Assembly: GCA_963978905.1 (NCBI GenBank)
Contig: OZ022256.1
Coordinates: 7,857,501-7,921,500, forward strand
DNA length: 64,000 bases
Reading direction: 5' to 3'
Origin: Trichostrongylus colubriformis
Lineage: Eukaryota; Nematoda; Chromadorea; Rhabditida; Trichostrongylidae
The translations under genes were made by a program, and so were the position numbers. Below are positions 23,760-35,680 of the stretch, piece by piece; position 1 is the first letter of the stretch, and each line of letters starts with the position of its first letter. The notes below the pieces were generated by a model that saw only the letters and a program-made list of their open reading frames with translations, searched no databases and was not told where the DNA came from.

Positions 23760-25865
23760 GTGCAGTGCGAAAGATTGAAGTGGCTATCACCCAGAGTTCA
23801 GGTATTCCGAAAAATTCATTTGAAGAAGCAGAAAATAGTGTTGCGTTGCCGCTCCATGCCGCATTGCCCGTGAGCTACCTTTGTTCACCTTGGTCGAGTA
23901 TCAGTAGTCCCGGACTTTTCAAATGACATTGCCAACCAAGATGTCAGACGAAATCCTTTTTCAGCCCAATTTTTGTTCAGTCGTTATTTTCCGGCTCTTA
24001 CACGCTTGTTATTGTAGCCTCCATAGCAACTTCCGTGGGAAATTAAGTGAAAAAGTACCGTATGTAAAAGCAGAGCGTGTTTGGGAAGACCGAAGTAGGT
24101 CACCGTTGATAGACTGTTCAAGGTTGAGAAACAAAGCGACGCAAACGACTTCACTCGTTAAGAAGGCATCGCTCATTAGGATCGTTCTACTACTATATCA
24201 TTGTTGAAGCGAAATATTACTACGAAGTTCTGTAAAAGACTAGCGATTAAATACGAAATTAGGAAATGACAGGAAATTAAAAATAGAAGGGAAGGGGAAA
24301 TAAAGGGCGAAGAAAGAAGGAACTTCACGCTGTTACCTAATTGCTGTTCACTCATTGCGTCATATGCTGCCCACATTGAGTAGAAAGAATTGCAGAGACA
24401 ATTTGAGGAAAATTGATGGAAGAAACGAATTCATAATTATATCAAAAACAGCGACCAACCATTGATCAAGAGCGAATCATGATAAAGCTATGAATACTTT
24501 CAAGCTTTACAGTAGCAAAATGGTTTTAGATTGCATTCTTCAAACAAGATTGCAGTGGTAACAAATTTACGGTCCCCGGAATCCGCCTTATTTGGAAGTT
24601 TCATTTCGTTTTTCTTCACTCTCGCACTATCGGACACATCGATTTTCATATCTGACGATCTTTCCATGTTCGGCCCGAATTACCCCTATCACTGCCTTTG
24701 ATGCTCGCTAGCGTGCCGTCGCACTTCAGAGACGTATAAATTTCAAATGAATCTTGAAGAAGATAGTTAATATTTTCAAGTTCCACTAGCCTTTCTCGAC
24801 CACGCACTACTATAAAACAATGAGAGGTACATCAACGTTATACCACACACACGATATCAATTATCAGCCATGTTTGATAAGCACTTTGCGAGTATTCCCG
24901 GTACACGCAAGAGTTCGCCAATTAGGGCGTGATGCTGAGAAAAAGCCTTTCTGAGCTCGAAGCTTGCGCTCTTTCCGACACACTTACAGAGAAATTTTGG
25001 AGAGCTTTTTCATTGCTCTTATCTGACTTTGAAGGAAACTACAAGCGGTAGAACTGATGCGTATTATTACGGTAACATTAAAAATTATTCCACTTCCGAA
25101 CTACTGTAGATGGGATGTAGTGGCGATATACCGCGTACAATCTTGTTCAATCTTTGAAAAGCAATACAGTTTCCTTGTAGAACTACCATGAACACTTTCA
25201 CGGCCGAGTAATCCGAACAGAACAACCTAGAATGCTCTATGAGCGCAATTCTAAGACCTAACAATTATGAAGAGAATCGTGAAAGTTTTGAAGATTTCTT
25301 CTCCTTCACTGGCGGACCAAATTCGAATAACGAACGGCATCAAGGTCGGCAACAATATAGTCAGGAATTCGTTTCCGAGCTTATCTGCAATATAACGCCT
25401 CTTCGCTGTTCCTGTTTATACCATAATACCCATTATGCTATTTCCGCATAAAAAAAAGTGCAAAAGTAAAATAAAAATATTCCAAGCATGTGCCTCATTG
25501 TGTAGACGTTTCTAATTGCATAGCAAACCTTCAAGATAACATTGAGAACAATAGCATAGTTTTCCTTTCAACTATGCCGGATTTACACATGCAAAGGTCA
25601 CCTGAGCTTCCAGGGATGACACAATGTTTCAGGGGTGTTTTGACGCTAATTTCAGGCAACTCATGATGTGGCCGAAACGCCTCCGAAGCTCTCCTACCAG
25701 TGACAGAAAAGCAAAACTGAATCAGAGGGACCTTCGGAGAATGCTCAGAAAACCACGAGGGGTAATCTAGATCCAAGAATCTGAGATATATCCACTGTGC
25801 GTGAAAGCTTGGGGAGCAAAGAGATAGTATGTGGTACATTTCGCCGTCGGATCATGGCTAATCAT
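23760..25865. other. Upstream of receptor B, nothing recognised
   Basis: AT-rich. The longest frames (94 and 70 codons near 23923 and 25239) show no motif. This interval would contain the promoter of copy B. Confidence 0.5.
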
Positions 25866-27895
25866 CGATATTCGGACTAGTGGACCAAGGTTTCCAAGGC
25901 ACTAGATCGTCGGATGGCTATCTAAACATTACCGTTTTCCCTTTCATCATGGCGCTGCCCCTGCTCTCCATTTGGCTTGGCCATGCGTTACGTCAGAATT
26001 CGCACTGCTGCATGCGGTGTACGACGCGATGCGTGCGAGCTACGGTACCGCTGTGCTGGGTTTATTTAATTACTCGATGACCCTGAAGGCGGTGCATGCA
26101 GTTGCGGGAAAACCGCTTTAGGATCCAACTCAAGCTGCACATAAGCTCACATAAATTGCGTCAGGATTTGTATGAGGATGGAGAGCAGCTAGAGCTGGAT
26201 ACCAAGCGAAATCCTGGTAACGTTATGGAACACCCACAGCTGACTCAGGCGTGAGTTACTAGCCCGAACTCGAGCGGGTGAAACGCCATGATCAATCCTG
26301 CGTGCACCTTCCTTGCACCACTATGATGCCATGATAGCATCGTAGTGGTGCAAGGAAGGTGCACGCTGGATAGATGTCTAAGGTCTTCACCCATAAAGAG
26401 GCAGGTCGACCAACCCGATCATCGCGAGATGTGCTTTTGAATGGTCCCTTAACGCGGCACTTCGGTTTCTTTCTTTCGATTCCTTTTTGGCGGCACTATT
26501 TATATGGCACATCTACATGGCATTCCGTATAACAGTTTATCTCTTAATACTTTCTAGCACTGTAGCTTTTATTCTCGAATTTTTTTCTCGAATTTCTCGA
26601 CTTTATTCTCGACTTCGGGATAGACTTTTATTATCGCAAAATAATGATACCCATCATATTCTATCGCCCGTTTATTCTACGATTACCTCAGTGATTATCG
26701 CAGTATTTTTTCTTGTGTGAGGTAAACCACAGAACCTTTCCCTATGTTTCATGCATGGCGTGCACTTTTAAGAGGCCATTCCGCGTGTTTTTCAGTTTTG
26801 TTTTTCAGTTAGTTTTTCCACTGCTTTTCGCTCCGACATAAGCGCCGTAAAGCAGACAAACACTGTCCAACACAGCTCGTTCCCCTAGGCACTTCTACAG
26901 CTGCGCGATGTACGATTGAGTTATGCTCTCTGTAATCTGGTATTATGGGCCGCGAGATCATGTGTTGTGCTGCTATGCTCCATCATACTACTGGACGACA
27001 CATAGCCAATGTCCACTAGTATAAATACTGCTGGAATCCGACAATAACAACGAACATCAGTATGACTTCATACGTAATTCCCACCACCTTGAGTGCTTTA
27101 TGTACTTATTCATGAAGCACGTAAATTCTTCAAAATGATCTCAGAATACTGAATGAATCTCTCACTTCTTCATGTAGGTTCTTCGCCATGTCAAGGAAAA
27201 AGCCACAGTGGAACATGGAACTCGTAAAGATATTCCCGGAGATCCGGATCCCATGTAACTCGGGGTTTTTGCTCCTCACTTTTTCTTTCTTTCCAAACGC
27301 TTTTGAAAAGCACCGCCTTGTCCTAAACCCTTCTGGGAACATTATTTATTTTTGTGAACTCTTCGATGGACCTAGGCGTCCATAATATTTTCTCACTAGC
27401 CGCTTGATTTTCATATTACAAATTCTTGCCTAAAGCAAATGGGGATAGAACCACACAATCGCGCTCATTGCGTTCCTGATGTTTCTGGGATATAATTTAT
27501 ATATAGTTCTACTATTCACTAAACATAATCTCCATGGTCGTCTTTCTTGGAACCTGGGTATTTCCTCATTTGTATGCCTGTACTCTTTTCTGTCGTATTG
27601 GTCGTTGAGGTGGAATGTCTACTTCATCAGACATTCGGCAATCTCGTCGTTTTCAAAGACCTTGATTTCACCAGCACTGATCCCTTGCTCAACTTCGACG
27701 ATGCAACAGAGCTCCTGTGGAAACGGCGAGATTCTCGAAACATCTGGCAAAATAAACACTCCAGGCTGACCTGTTTGCCAGAAAACAATATACAAAGTTG
27801 TCGCTTCGGGTGTCGATTTGTCTGATTACTTCTGTGTCTGTCTGGCTGTTAGTTTTTCTGTCTGCCTGCCTGTCTGTCAGTGTATGTACCTATCT
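25866..27895. repeat. Segmental repeat, copy 2
   Basis: Second copy of the 1-3660 unit, in the same orientation and without the two inserted transposons. It ends in the same short TCTG tract. It differs by a near-perfect 30-bp-arm hairpin at 26300-26366, where copy 1 has only one arm (near 1237-1263). No coding function was recognised. The ORF at 27547-27825 lies in sequence that also exists, with different stops, in copy 1. Confidence 0.8.
26300..26366. repeat. Near-perfect hairpin, 30-bp arms, 7-nt loop
   Basis: The left arm ends CCACTATGATGC and the right arm starts GCATCGTAGTGG; there is one mismatch in 30 pairs. The paralogous segment near 1225-1263 has a single arm only. Arm sequence resembles the family C core (GGTGCACGC versus GGTGCAGCC), so it is most likely a shrunken MITE. 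Confidence 0.75.
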
Positions 27896-28446
27896 GATAC
27901 CACTTGGTTCACTGGGACAATAATTGGATCAGATCTGTTACCGCCATTTTGTGAATCTCTTGATTCCCTGCGAGAGGTATTCGAGAAAACGGTTGATCAC
28001 TGCAGTTTCAGCTAGCAGTCCTTCAAACCCCGAGGGAGAAGGGATGCTAGTGCAGCAGAAGCATGCACTCAACACAAGGATTGCCAATTTTATAGCTTTC
28101 AACACGAACTTTGTTTCACAAGCTCACAAGCCGTTTCCACCAGGAAGTTCCATTATTGCTTCTATTTGCGCTCACCAGCCAGAGAAAAAGGCAGACGTTT
28201 CTGAAGGAATAGGTAGGGTAGAAGTGCATTTCCTGGTCAACATCGTCATGCTATGAAGTAGTAACAACACATTTCAACTACCTTGTCGAGTCCATTTGGG
28301 CCGTATTATACTGATTATACTTGTCAAAGACAATCTTCCTTTTCTCAAGAATAATTTTCTTCAGATCTCAATTAGTTTCTCTTTCACGAAATCTTCAGCC
28401 ATTCAGAGGCAAAAAAGACGAGTTGTAAATGCAACTGATCACCATG
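27896..28446. other. No gene recognised
   Basis: Between the segmental repeat and the first family B MITE. Frames of up to 110 codons show no motif. Confidence 0.4.
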
Positions 28447-28843
28447 AAGGTATCCTGCACCGAAAAAAAATGAATTTTTATGTCATCAATATATCTATGT
28501 CGTATTTGCCTGATGACAGCCGGGCCGCGTGTAAAAATGAGAATCCGGCTAAGATACAGCTCCACAAATTGGTGGCCGAGAAATCGGGGTCTCAAAGTCA
28601 ATGTTCGCCCCATCATCCGCCGCGGTTGGGACGAAGAGTGGTCTGGCTACGTAACTTTCTGTTCCCACTATGCGTCTCCGACCGCAGCGGACGACGTGGC
28701 CACGAGGCCTGTCCTCACCTGTTTGACGAGCTCTATCTCAGCCGGATACCCAATTTTTCGCGTGAAACTTTACATGTGGCCCTTATTGAGCAAATGCAAC
28801 ATAAATAATATGGGTAACAGGAAGACTCATTGTTCCGTGCCTT
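28447..28843. mobile_element. Foldback MITE family B, copy
   Basis: Left arm GAATCCGGCTAAGATACAGC near 28542 mirrors AGCTCTATCTCAGCCGGAT near 28730. The outer arm GTCGTATTTGCCTGATGACA mirrors TTATTGAGCAAATGCAACAT. The 170- and 135-codon ORFs over it come from the repeat and recur in fragments in other copies, so they are not genes. Confidence 0.7.
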
Positions 28844-28989
28844 CAAACGAAGGCGCCGGTGACCTTGCAGATGACTGCTACTTATAGATCTGATTCGTAG
28901 TGACAACGAAAGTGGTAAAGACGTAGGTGCTATTTTGAATCAACCCACAAATAAATTCAGCTTCCAAATCCTTACTTACTATTATAAAA

Positions 28990-29400
28990 GAAGTCGTCCA
29001 CAGAAAAATTTTATTGTTACCTATATATTTATGTTGTATTGGCCTAACAAGGGCAGCATGAGAGTTTCACGCGAAAAAATGTGAATCCGGCTAAGATACA
29101 GCACCACCAAGTCTCGGCCGGGTGGGTGGAGTCTCCGAGCAAGTGCCCACCCAGTCGTTCGCCGCGATCGGAGACGCATTATCGGAACAGAGAGAAACGT
29201 AAACAGTCCCACTCTCCGTTCCTAACCGCGGCGGGGCTTTTACTTAGAGGCTCCGCCCACCCGGCCAAGACTTTGAGGTGCTGTATCTCAGTCGGATTCA
29301 TATTTTTTCGCTTGAAACTTTGCATGCGGCCCACGTTAGGCAAATACAACTTAAATAAATGGGTAACAGGAAAACTAATTTTTTCGTGGACGATTCCTCT
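28990..29400. mobile_element. Foldback MITE family B, copy
   Basis: Ends AGAAGTCGTCCACAGAAAAA and CGTGGACGATTCCTCT. The inner arms GTGAATCCGGCTAAGATACA and GTATCTCAGTCGGATTCA pair. It lies about 150 bp from the previous copy, in the same orientation. Confidence 0.75.
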
Positions 29401-30469
29401 AATCTTTACTCGATTTTATTCTATTCTCAGCATAATAATATGAGACTTAAGCCTGAAAATTTTCTATCAGAGGCCTAGACTTCGGTAAACTGGAGCTTCC
29501 GGCTTTCCTGAAAGTCAAATGTTCTGAAAGCCTCTATGAATGCAGAAAAAGATTCTTGGTAAATTAAGAAAAGCTCCATTTTGGAGTTTCTGTCAATGCC
29601 CTTCAAGAGAGGCGCAGCTCCAACGAGCTTTATTTTTGATCGCCTTCGGTATTCTGGGCTTGGCTATGTTCATAGCCAATTACGCTAGAAGATTCCACCA
29701 GCCCCAGTGTTTCCAGTGAAGGAATTTACTGTTTATCATATCTCTGCCGAATGAGAAAACGAAAAAACAGTGTGAGAAGAAGATCGAAGATGCTGAATAT
29801 CTAAACAATTCGAAACCAAGTTCCTTCAAAAGCTATGAAAGAGGCAATTTGGTTTGGTGGTAATAAAATAAGAATAGCGAAAAGGAAGGCGGGAGTGGAA
29901 GTGTGCACTATCTGCAAGTCAAAAAGAAACGTACTAGCTATGCTATTAGGCTTTAACAAATCGTCACCACGCCCACAATATTTCCAGCTTTTCCCTTCTA
30001 TAATCTTACTTTGTTCTATTTGCTATGCACAATGGTGCGCCCAAGTCAAGAAAATGGCAATGATGGAACAGTACTTGCTCTGATGCTCTGTGGATTCAAG
30101 GCCACTTCCCTCTTCCCTATAAAATCGCACTTATCCCTATATTTTTCAGGTTTTCAGGATCGGGATTTTGTACTGCAGTTGGTTCGTAACAAATAACACT
30201 CTGTTGATCACCGGCTGTCACGTAGAATTCATTGTTAGCTTCAAATTTGTATTCAAATCCCGATACGCAGTTGAATAGAATGGGAATGCGTGACCTATCT
30301 CGTATCAAAGTCAGTTTCTTCGAAACTCGTAATATGTGCTTTGTGAGACTTTTAACTTTTTTTATTGGTGTATTGTGCTTTTTTCGATATGTATTAGTTT
30401 CTGAGCATATTTATTTATTTATTGCATGCACAACAGGTACATGAAGCATGAGCTACTAAAATAGAATAG
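29401..30469. other. No gene recognised
   Basis: AT-rich, with only short frames. A ~20-bp local inverted repeat (AGCTCCATTTTGGAGTT near 29573) is the only structure seen. Confidence 0.4.
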
Positions 30470-30620
30470 CACGAAAAATATGATATATGAAATATGAATA
30501 AAATAAAATATGAAATATAATGGAGCAAAATAATATATGAAATAAAATAAAAAAATAAAAAATAAAAAAATAATATATGAAATAAAACTAAAATATGAAA
30601 TATAATGGAGCACAATATAA
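30470..30620. repeat. AT-rich minisatellite
   Basis: Imperfect repeats of ATATGAAATAAAATAAAA with two TATAATGGAGCA interruptions. It gives Phe/Tyr/Ile-rich false ORFs on the minus strand. Confidence 0.75.
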
Positions 30621-30699
30621 TGTGTTATTTCGATTGATAATAAATTCCGATATTTTTATACATGGCATGATAAGAAGAATAAATTTTTCTGGCATACTC

Positions 30700-30955
30700 A
30701 ATCCCCTCTTGGGATATGCCGCGCATTATATAATAGTTTCATTTAAAATCATGGTGACAAGTGAATGCGATTTGGCCTATAAATGACTAGCGTACACCAG
30801 CCGATGCACAAGCCACTGCCATATATCCTACCAGACAATCCTGGTGCAAATTCACCAACCTCGAAGTAAGGAATTTCGGTTGGCCTAGACAGGTATTGAA
30901 GCGGGATTTGATCCTCGCACCATGAGAGCGTGAGTGCCTCCACCTGTCATCATAA
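30700..30955 (+). repeat. Dispersed repeat family E
   Basis: Begins GGGATATGCCGCGCATTATA and ends with TTTGATCCTCGCACCATGAGAG. It is related to 53390-53640 and 35440-35680 in the same orientation and to 36060-36190 inverted. No coding potential. Confidence 0.55.
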
Positions 30956-30969
30956 TAATAAGAATAAGT

Positions 30970-31083
30970 AATAGTTGTTACAAGTATGCTGAGTTATGGG
31001 CAAAAGCTTTGGTCTCGGATGGTACTCGAACCCGGACTCCATGCTTTCCGGGCATATGTGCTAATCCAATACACTATCGAGAA
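30970..31083 (-). repeat. tRNA-derived SINE-like repeat
   Basis: Read on minus: an acceptor-like GGTTCTC, TGGATTAGCAC (A-box-like), GGGTTCGAGTACC (B-box-like), then the tail AAAGCTTTTGCCCATAACTCAGCAT. The T stem is imperfect, so it is not a working tRNA. The tail recurs near 41085, 54450 and 54600. Confidence 0.5.
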
Positions 31084-31455
31084 CCCTTTGAACTTAGCTA
31101 AGATTTTGAAAGGTATACTTACCATAGCTTTTCAGCACTTACACGTATAACGTATTGAATAATATTGATCTGTATGTTTCGCAGCGATTGAGATTCCAAA
31201 ATATTTATTCAAAAAAACTCAAAAGACCCCTCGAAAGTCTCAAAAGTTTCTAGAATATTTTTTGCTATATTTTGGTGTCTAACACCTTCTTCAGACCTGA
31301 AACAGTGGGAATATGCTTTTATATGATATAGGTATGTATTAGATAGATTTTTGGTGGTGATGTAGGTTTTTTGAATAAATATTTTTGAAGTCTCAATTGT
31401 TGTGAAACATTCAGATATCACTGAGACACCGGAACAGCACAATATTAAGATACGA

Positions 31456-31506
31456 ATAATAATGAAAGCAATCATAATAATAGTCATAATAATAATAATA
31501 ATAATG

Positions 31507-31549
<43 letters not shown>

Positions 31550-31616
31550 TAATAATAATAACATATAATAATAACAATAATAATAATAATAATAATGATA
31601 AAAATAAAAATAAAAA
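31456..31616. repeat. AAT microsatellite
   Basis: Long AAT/ATA run immediately left of the foldback element at 31619. It yields poly-Ile and poly-Asn/Leu false ORFs. Confidence 0.9.
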
Positions 31617-31618
31617 TA

Positions 31619-32990
31619 TTGGGTTGAGGAATAAGTCTCCGCCGTTTTTTTAATCCCGTTTTTCACATTGTTTCCTTTACCTTTTGACGAAGCTTATATA
31701 TCTTTTCGATAGAGCTTTTTCTGCTCTACAAAATGCTACTACCTGTTTTGTGATTTCTTCGACTACCTAATATTTACGAGCTTTAGAAATGAAGTAAGCT
31801 GAAGGCAAAAAATTGACAGTTGCGCACCTCATCCTTCTCTTCTGCTATCGATAAAAAATGTATGTGTATATGCTTTCGATAGAGCTTTCTTAGCTCTACA
31901 GAATGGTACCACTGTTTACTCAAATCGCTCAACTTTTTGCTGTTTTTAAGACCTACTAATGCAGTACTCGCAAAAGTGTGCACTTTCGTTATCTCCTTTT
32001 CCTCGCCTACCATCGAGATTGGAGAAGATGAGCATATACGCATTCGATAGAGCTTTTTTTGCTCTACAAGAATATACCACTCTTCTGTTGTATCCTCTCA
32101 TATTTTAGCATGTAGGGATGAGCTTCCAGCTGTTTTTCAATTCGAAATTGCATAATGAATATGAATTTTTTTGGCAGAGTTTCGTCTATCATTCGATAGA
32201 GCTTTCTTCGTTCTACGAGAGAGTTTACGGTTTTTGTTAGAATTTATTTTTGCCATTTTTTAGATCGTTTGAAAGCCGACGAAATCGAGCATTCTCGTCA
32301 CATAGGGTCGAAAATGCTTGATTTCGTCGACTTTTGAATCATCTAAAAAAGGGCAAAAATAAATTCTAATAAAAACCGTAAACTCTCACTCGTAGAAGGA
32401 AGAAAGCTCTATCGAGTGATAGACGAAACTCTGGCAAAAAAAATTCGTTTTCATTACGCGATTTTGAATTAAAAAACATGTGAAAACCTATTCCTACATG
32501 CTAAAATATGAGAGGATACTACAGAAGAGTGTTAAATTCTTATAGAGCAAAAAAAGCTCTATCGAATGCGTATATGCTCATCTTCTCCAATCTCGATGGT
32601 AGGCGAGGAAAAGGAGATAACGAAAGTGCACACTTTTGCGAGTACTGCATTAGTAGGTCTTAAAAACAGCAAAAAGTTGAGCGATTTGAGTAAACAGTGG
32701 TACCATTCTGTAGAGCTAAGAAAGCTCTATCGAAAGCTTATACACATACATTTTTTATCGATAGCAGAAGAGAAGGATGAGGTGCGCAAGTGTCAATTTT
32801 TTGCCTTCAGCTTACTTCATTTCTAAAGCTCGTAAATATTAGGTAGTCGAAGAAATCAGAAAACAGGTAGTAGCATTTTGTAGAGCAGAAAAAGCTCTAT
32901 CGAAAAGATATATAAGCTTCGTCAAAAGCTAAAGGAAACAATGTGAAAAACGGGATTAAAAAAACGGCGGGGACTTATTCCTCAACCCAA
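31619..32990. mobile_element. Foldback element family A, 1372 bp, near-perfect palindrome
   Basis: Ends TTGGGTTGAGGAATAAGTC and its inverted partner, flanked by TA at 31617-31618 and 32991-32992. The ends resemble those of irritans-type mariners (AATAAGTCCCCG; family knowledge). The whole element is an inverted repeat centred near 32305. The 86-codon frames on opposite strands (32043-31783 and 32566-32826) differ at only two residues. Each arm is a series of modules separated by small hairpins, AGAGC-TTTTT-GCTCT, starting at 31711, 31881, 32049 and 32198 and mirrored on the other side. No transposase was recognised. Confidence 0.88.
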
Positions 32991-33011
32991 TAAAAATAAA
33001 AATAATAATGA

Positions 33012-33138
33012 TACAGTCCATCTCCCGACGGCTGGCAGGGCGAGGCCTACGGACTTGTATCGATCTCTCTCACCCCGCCACACACTCTCACCCAACTATG
33101 CAGGCCACGCCCCGTCAGCCTACGGGAACTGGACTGTA
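33012..33138. mobile_element. 127-bp miniature inverted-repeat element
   Basis: Starts TACAGTCCA and ends TGGACTGTA. The arms continue for about 35 bp with mismatches (GGCTGGCAGGGCG against CGCCCCGTCAGCC). It belongs to the same family as 7306-7406. It sits between the two large foldbacks, in AAT repeat sequence. Confidence 0.7.
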
Positions 33139-33195
33139 ATTAATGATAATAATAATGATAATAATAATAACAATGTAATAATAGTAACAATAATA

Positions 33196-34572
33196 TTGGG
33201 TTGAGGAATAAGTCCCCGCGGTTTTTTTCAACCCCGTTTTTCACATTATTCCCTCCCTCTTTCGACGAAGCTTATATATGTCCTCGATAGAGCTTTTTCT
33301 GCTCTACAAAATGCTTGTATCTGTTTTTCGATTCCTTCGACCACCTAATATTTATGAGGTTTGGAAGTGAAAATATCTGAAGGCAAAAAATTGGCACTTG
33401 CGCACCTTATCTTTCTCGTCCGCCGTCGAGGTAAAAAAATGTACGTGTATATGTTTCGATAGAGCTTTTTTGGCTCTACAAAATGATACCACTTTTTATC
33501 CAAATCGCTCAACTTTTCGCTGTTTTTAAGACTCACAAATGCAGTACTCGCAAAAGTGTGCTCTTTCGTTATCTCCTCTTTCTCGCCTACCATCAACACT
33601 GAAGAGAATGTGCATATATGCATTCGATAGAGCTTTTTTTGCTCTACAAGAAGATACCACCCATCTTTTAAATCCTGTCATATTTTAGCATGTAAGAAAA
33701 AGTTTCCACCTATTTCCCAATTCAAGGTTGCGTAACGAAAATAATTTTTTTGGCGAATTGCTTTGTATCATTCGATAGAGCTCTCTTCGTTCTATAAGGA
33801 GGTGTTTACGGTTTTTCTTCGAATAAATTTTTGACATTTTTTAGATCATTTAAATGTCGACGAAATCGAGCATTTTCGACACATCTAGTCGAACATGCTC
33901 GATTTCGTCGACTTTAAAATGATCTAAAAAATAGCAAGATTAATGCGAGCAAAAACAGTAAACATTATCTTGTAGAGCGAAGAGAGCTCTATCGAATGGT
34001 ACAAAGCAGTTTGCCAAAAAAATTTATTTTCATAACGCAATTTTGAGTTGAAAAAAAGGTAGATATTTATTCCTAAATGCTAAAATATGAGAGACTACAA
34101 AAGGAGAAAGGTATCGTCTTGTAGAGCAAAAAAAGCTCTATCGAATGCATATATGCACATTCTCTCCAGTGCTGACTGTAGGCGAGGAAGAGGAGATAAC
34201 GAAAGAGCACACTTTTGCGAATACTGCATTTGTGAGTCTTAAAAACACCAAAAAGCAGAGCGATTTGAATAAAGAGTAGTATCATTCTGTAGAGCTGAAG
34301 AAGCTCTATCGAATCATATACACATACATTTTTTTACCTCGATGGCAGACGAGAAAGATGAGGTGCGCAAGTGCCAATTTTTTGCCTTCAGCTATTTTCA
34401 CTTCCAAACCTCATAAATATTGGGTGGTCGAAGGAATCGAAAAAAAGATAGAAGCATTTTGTAGAGCAGAAAAAGCTCTATCGAAACAATGCATAAGCTT
34501 TGTCGAAAGATGGAGGGAACAATGTAAAAAATTGGGTTGAAAAAAACCGCGGGGACTTATTCCTCAACCCAA
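33196..34572. mobile_element. Foldback element family A, 1377 bp
   Basis: Same terminal repeat as 31619-32990 (TTGGGTTGAGGAATAAGTCC), with TA at 33194-33195 and 34573-34574. The hairpin modules start at 33289, 33461, 33629 and 33777, the same 172/168/148 spacing as its neighbour. The arms have diverged more from each other than those of 31619-32990. ORFs on both strands are palindrome by-products. Confidence 0.87.
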
Positions 34573-34652
34573 TAATAATAAAAATAAAAATAAAAATAAT
34601 AATAATAATAATAATAATAATAATTATTATTATTATTATGATAATAATATCT
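34573..34652. repeat. AAT microsatellite turning into ATT
   Basis: AAT units change to ATT near 34622, giving a short AT palindrome directly beside the foldback element. Confidence 0.85.
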
Positions 34653-35439
34653 CAACAATTTTCATCAATTATTTTCCTGTTAAATAGATATGCCCTTCCA
34701 TTAGTTACTAATTCCACTTTATTAATTGTTCTATTTGAACTACTTACACTTGCTCTTATAACCACGAGCACAGCGTCATTGTTGGAATTATGAATGAAAG
34801 AGCAGGCGCGTCGTTCTGTTTTCAACCTTATTTCCCTAAATTTCAGCGCTTCAGTTTCAGCAAAAATGTATGACAAATATTTTTTGCTTCGCCACTCATT
34901 CACCTGGTACATGTTTTTCAGTAAATAAAATATTCACGTGCTTTTCTGCATGTGGATTGGTATTTACGCTTTCGTGTGATATGCTCGGGTTCCGCTAGAG
35001 AGATCCACGCATACTCATATTTCTCCCGAGACTGTGCCGACGCCCCAAATCCTTGTGTTTATGTTCTGCATACTGCTGTGATTCAGTGCCATTATTTGCT
35101 TTCTGTTAGGCCATTATGACAGCTGGCGATTCAGCTGTTTGCATGTAGAAGACCCAGAAGTTCACCATTCAGCTTTCATATCGACACACTCGAGCCGAAC
35201 TACATATAGCTTGCCTACTTGTAGCATGGTACTCTGAGGTGTACATACCTTAACTTACTATTATTCAGATATAAAGGATGGGAGGAATATTTGATATCCA
35301 TGGCCATTGTTTACCAACAATGTGCACACTCATTGGCGTTGTGCCACCAGTAAATAATAGTAGAATGGATAAAGAAGTATGTACCTATCCGTATACCGGA
35401 TAAAATAGAAAAATGATTCATACAACAGTGGTTTATCAC

Positions 35440-35680
35440 TCCCAGGATGCGCCATGCTTTCACTTCCATTCGAAATCGTACTGGCATATTATTGGGACAC
35501 TGATTTGGTCTATACTGTGACGTGCATAGGCAAGCCGATGTTCATGTAAGAGTTTTTATTCTCAAAGCCAGTCCCATGCCAACTCGCTGACAGTGAAGGT
35601 AAAAGGTGAAGTTGGCCAGGGTAAGGCTCAGGAATTTGATCTTCTAGCCATGCTACTAGGAGCAGCGTGTCATGCTAGAG
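35440..35680 (+). repeat. Dispersed repeat family E, diverged copy
   Basis: GGATGCGCCATGCTTTCACTTCCATTCGAA... near 35447 matches the family start, and GAATTTGATCTTCTAGCCATG near 35632 matches its end. Confidence 0.4.

Noticed and set aside
28296..28808. 170-codon plus-strand ORF
   Set aside because: Covers a family B foldback MITE. Related fragments are broken by stops in the other copies.
31010..31083. Possible functional tRNA gene on minus
   Set aside because: A- and B-box-like words are present, but acceptor and T stems contain mismatches, and the 3' tail is a repeat shared with other loci.
31209..31666. Poly-Ile and poly-Leu ORFs on both strands
   Set aside because: Produced by the AAT microsatellite and the start of the foldback element.
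31783..32826. Pair of 86-codon proteins on opposite strands with nearly identical sequence
   Set aside because: Mirror images created by the palindrome. Module boundaries and the diverged copies do not keep the frame open, so a protein function is not supported.
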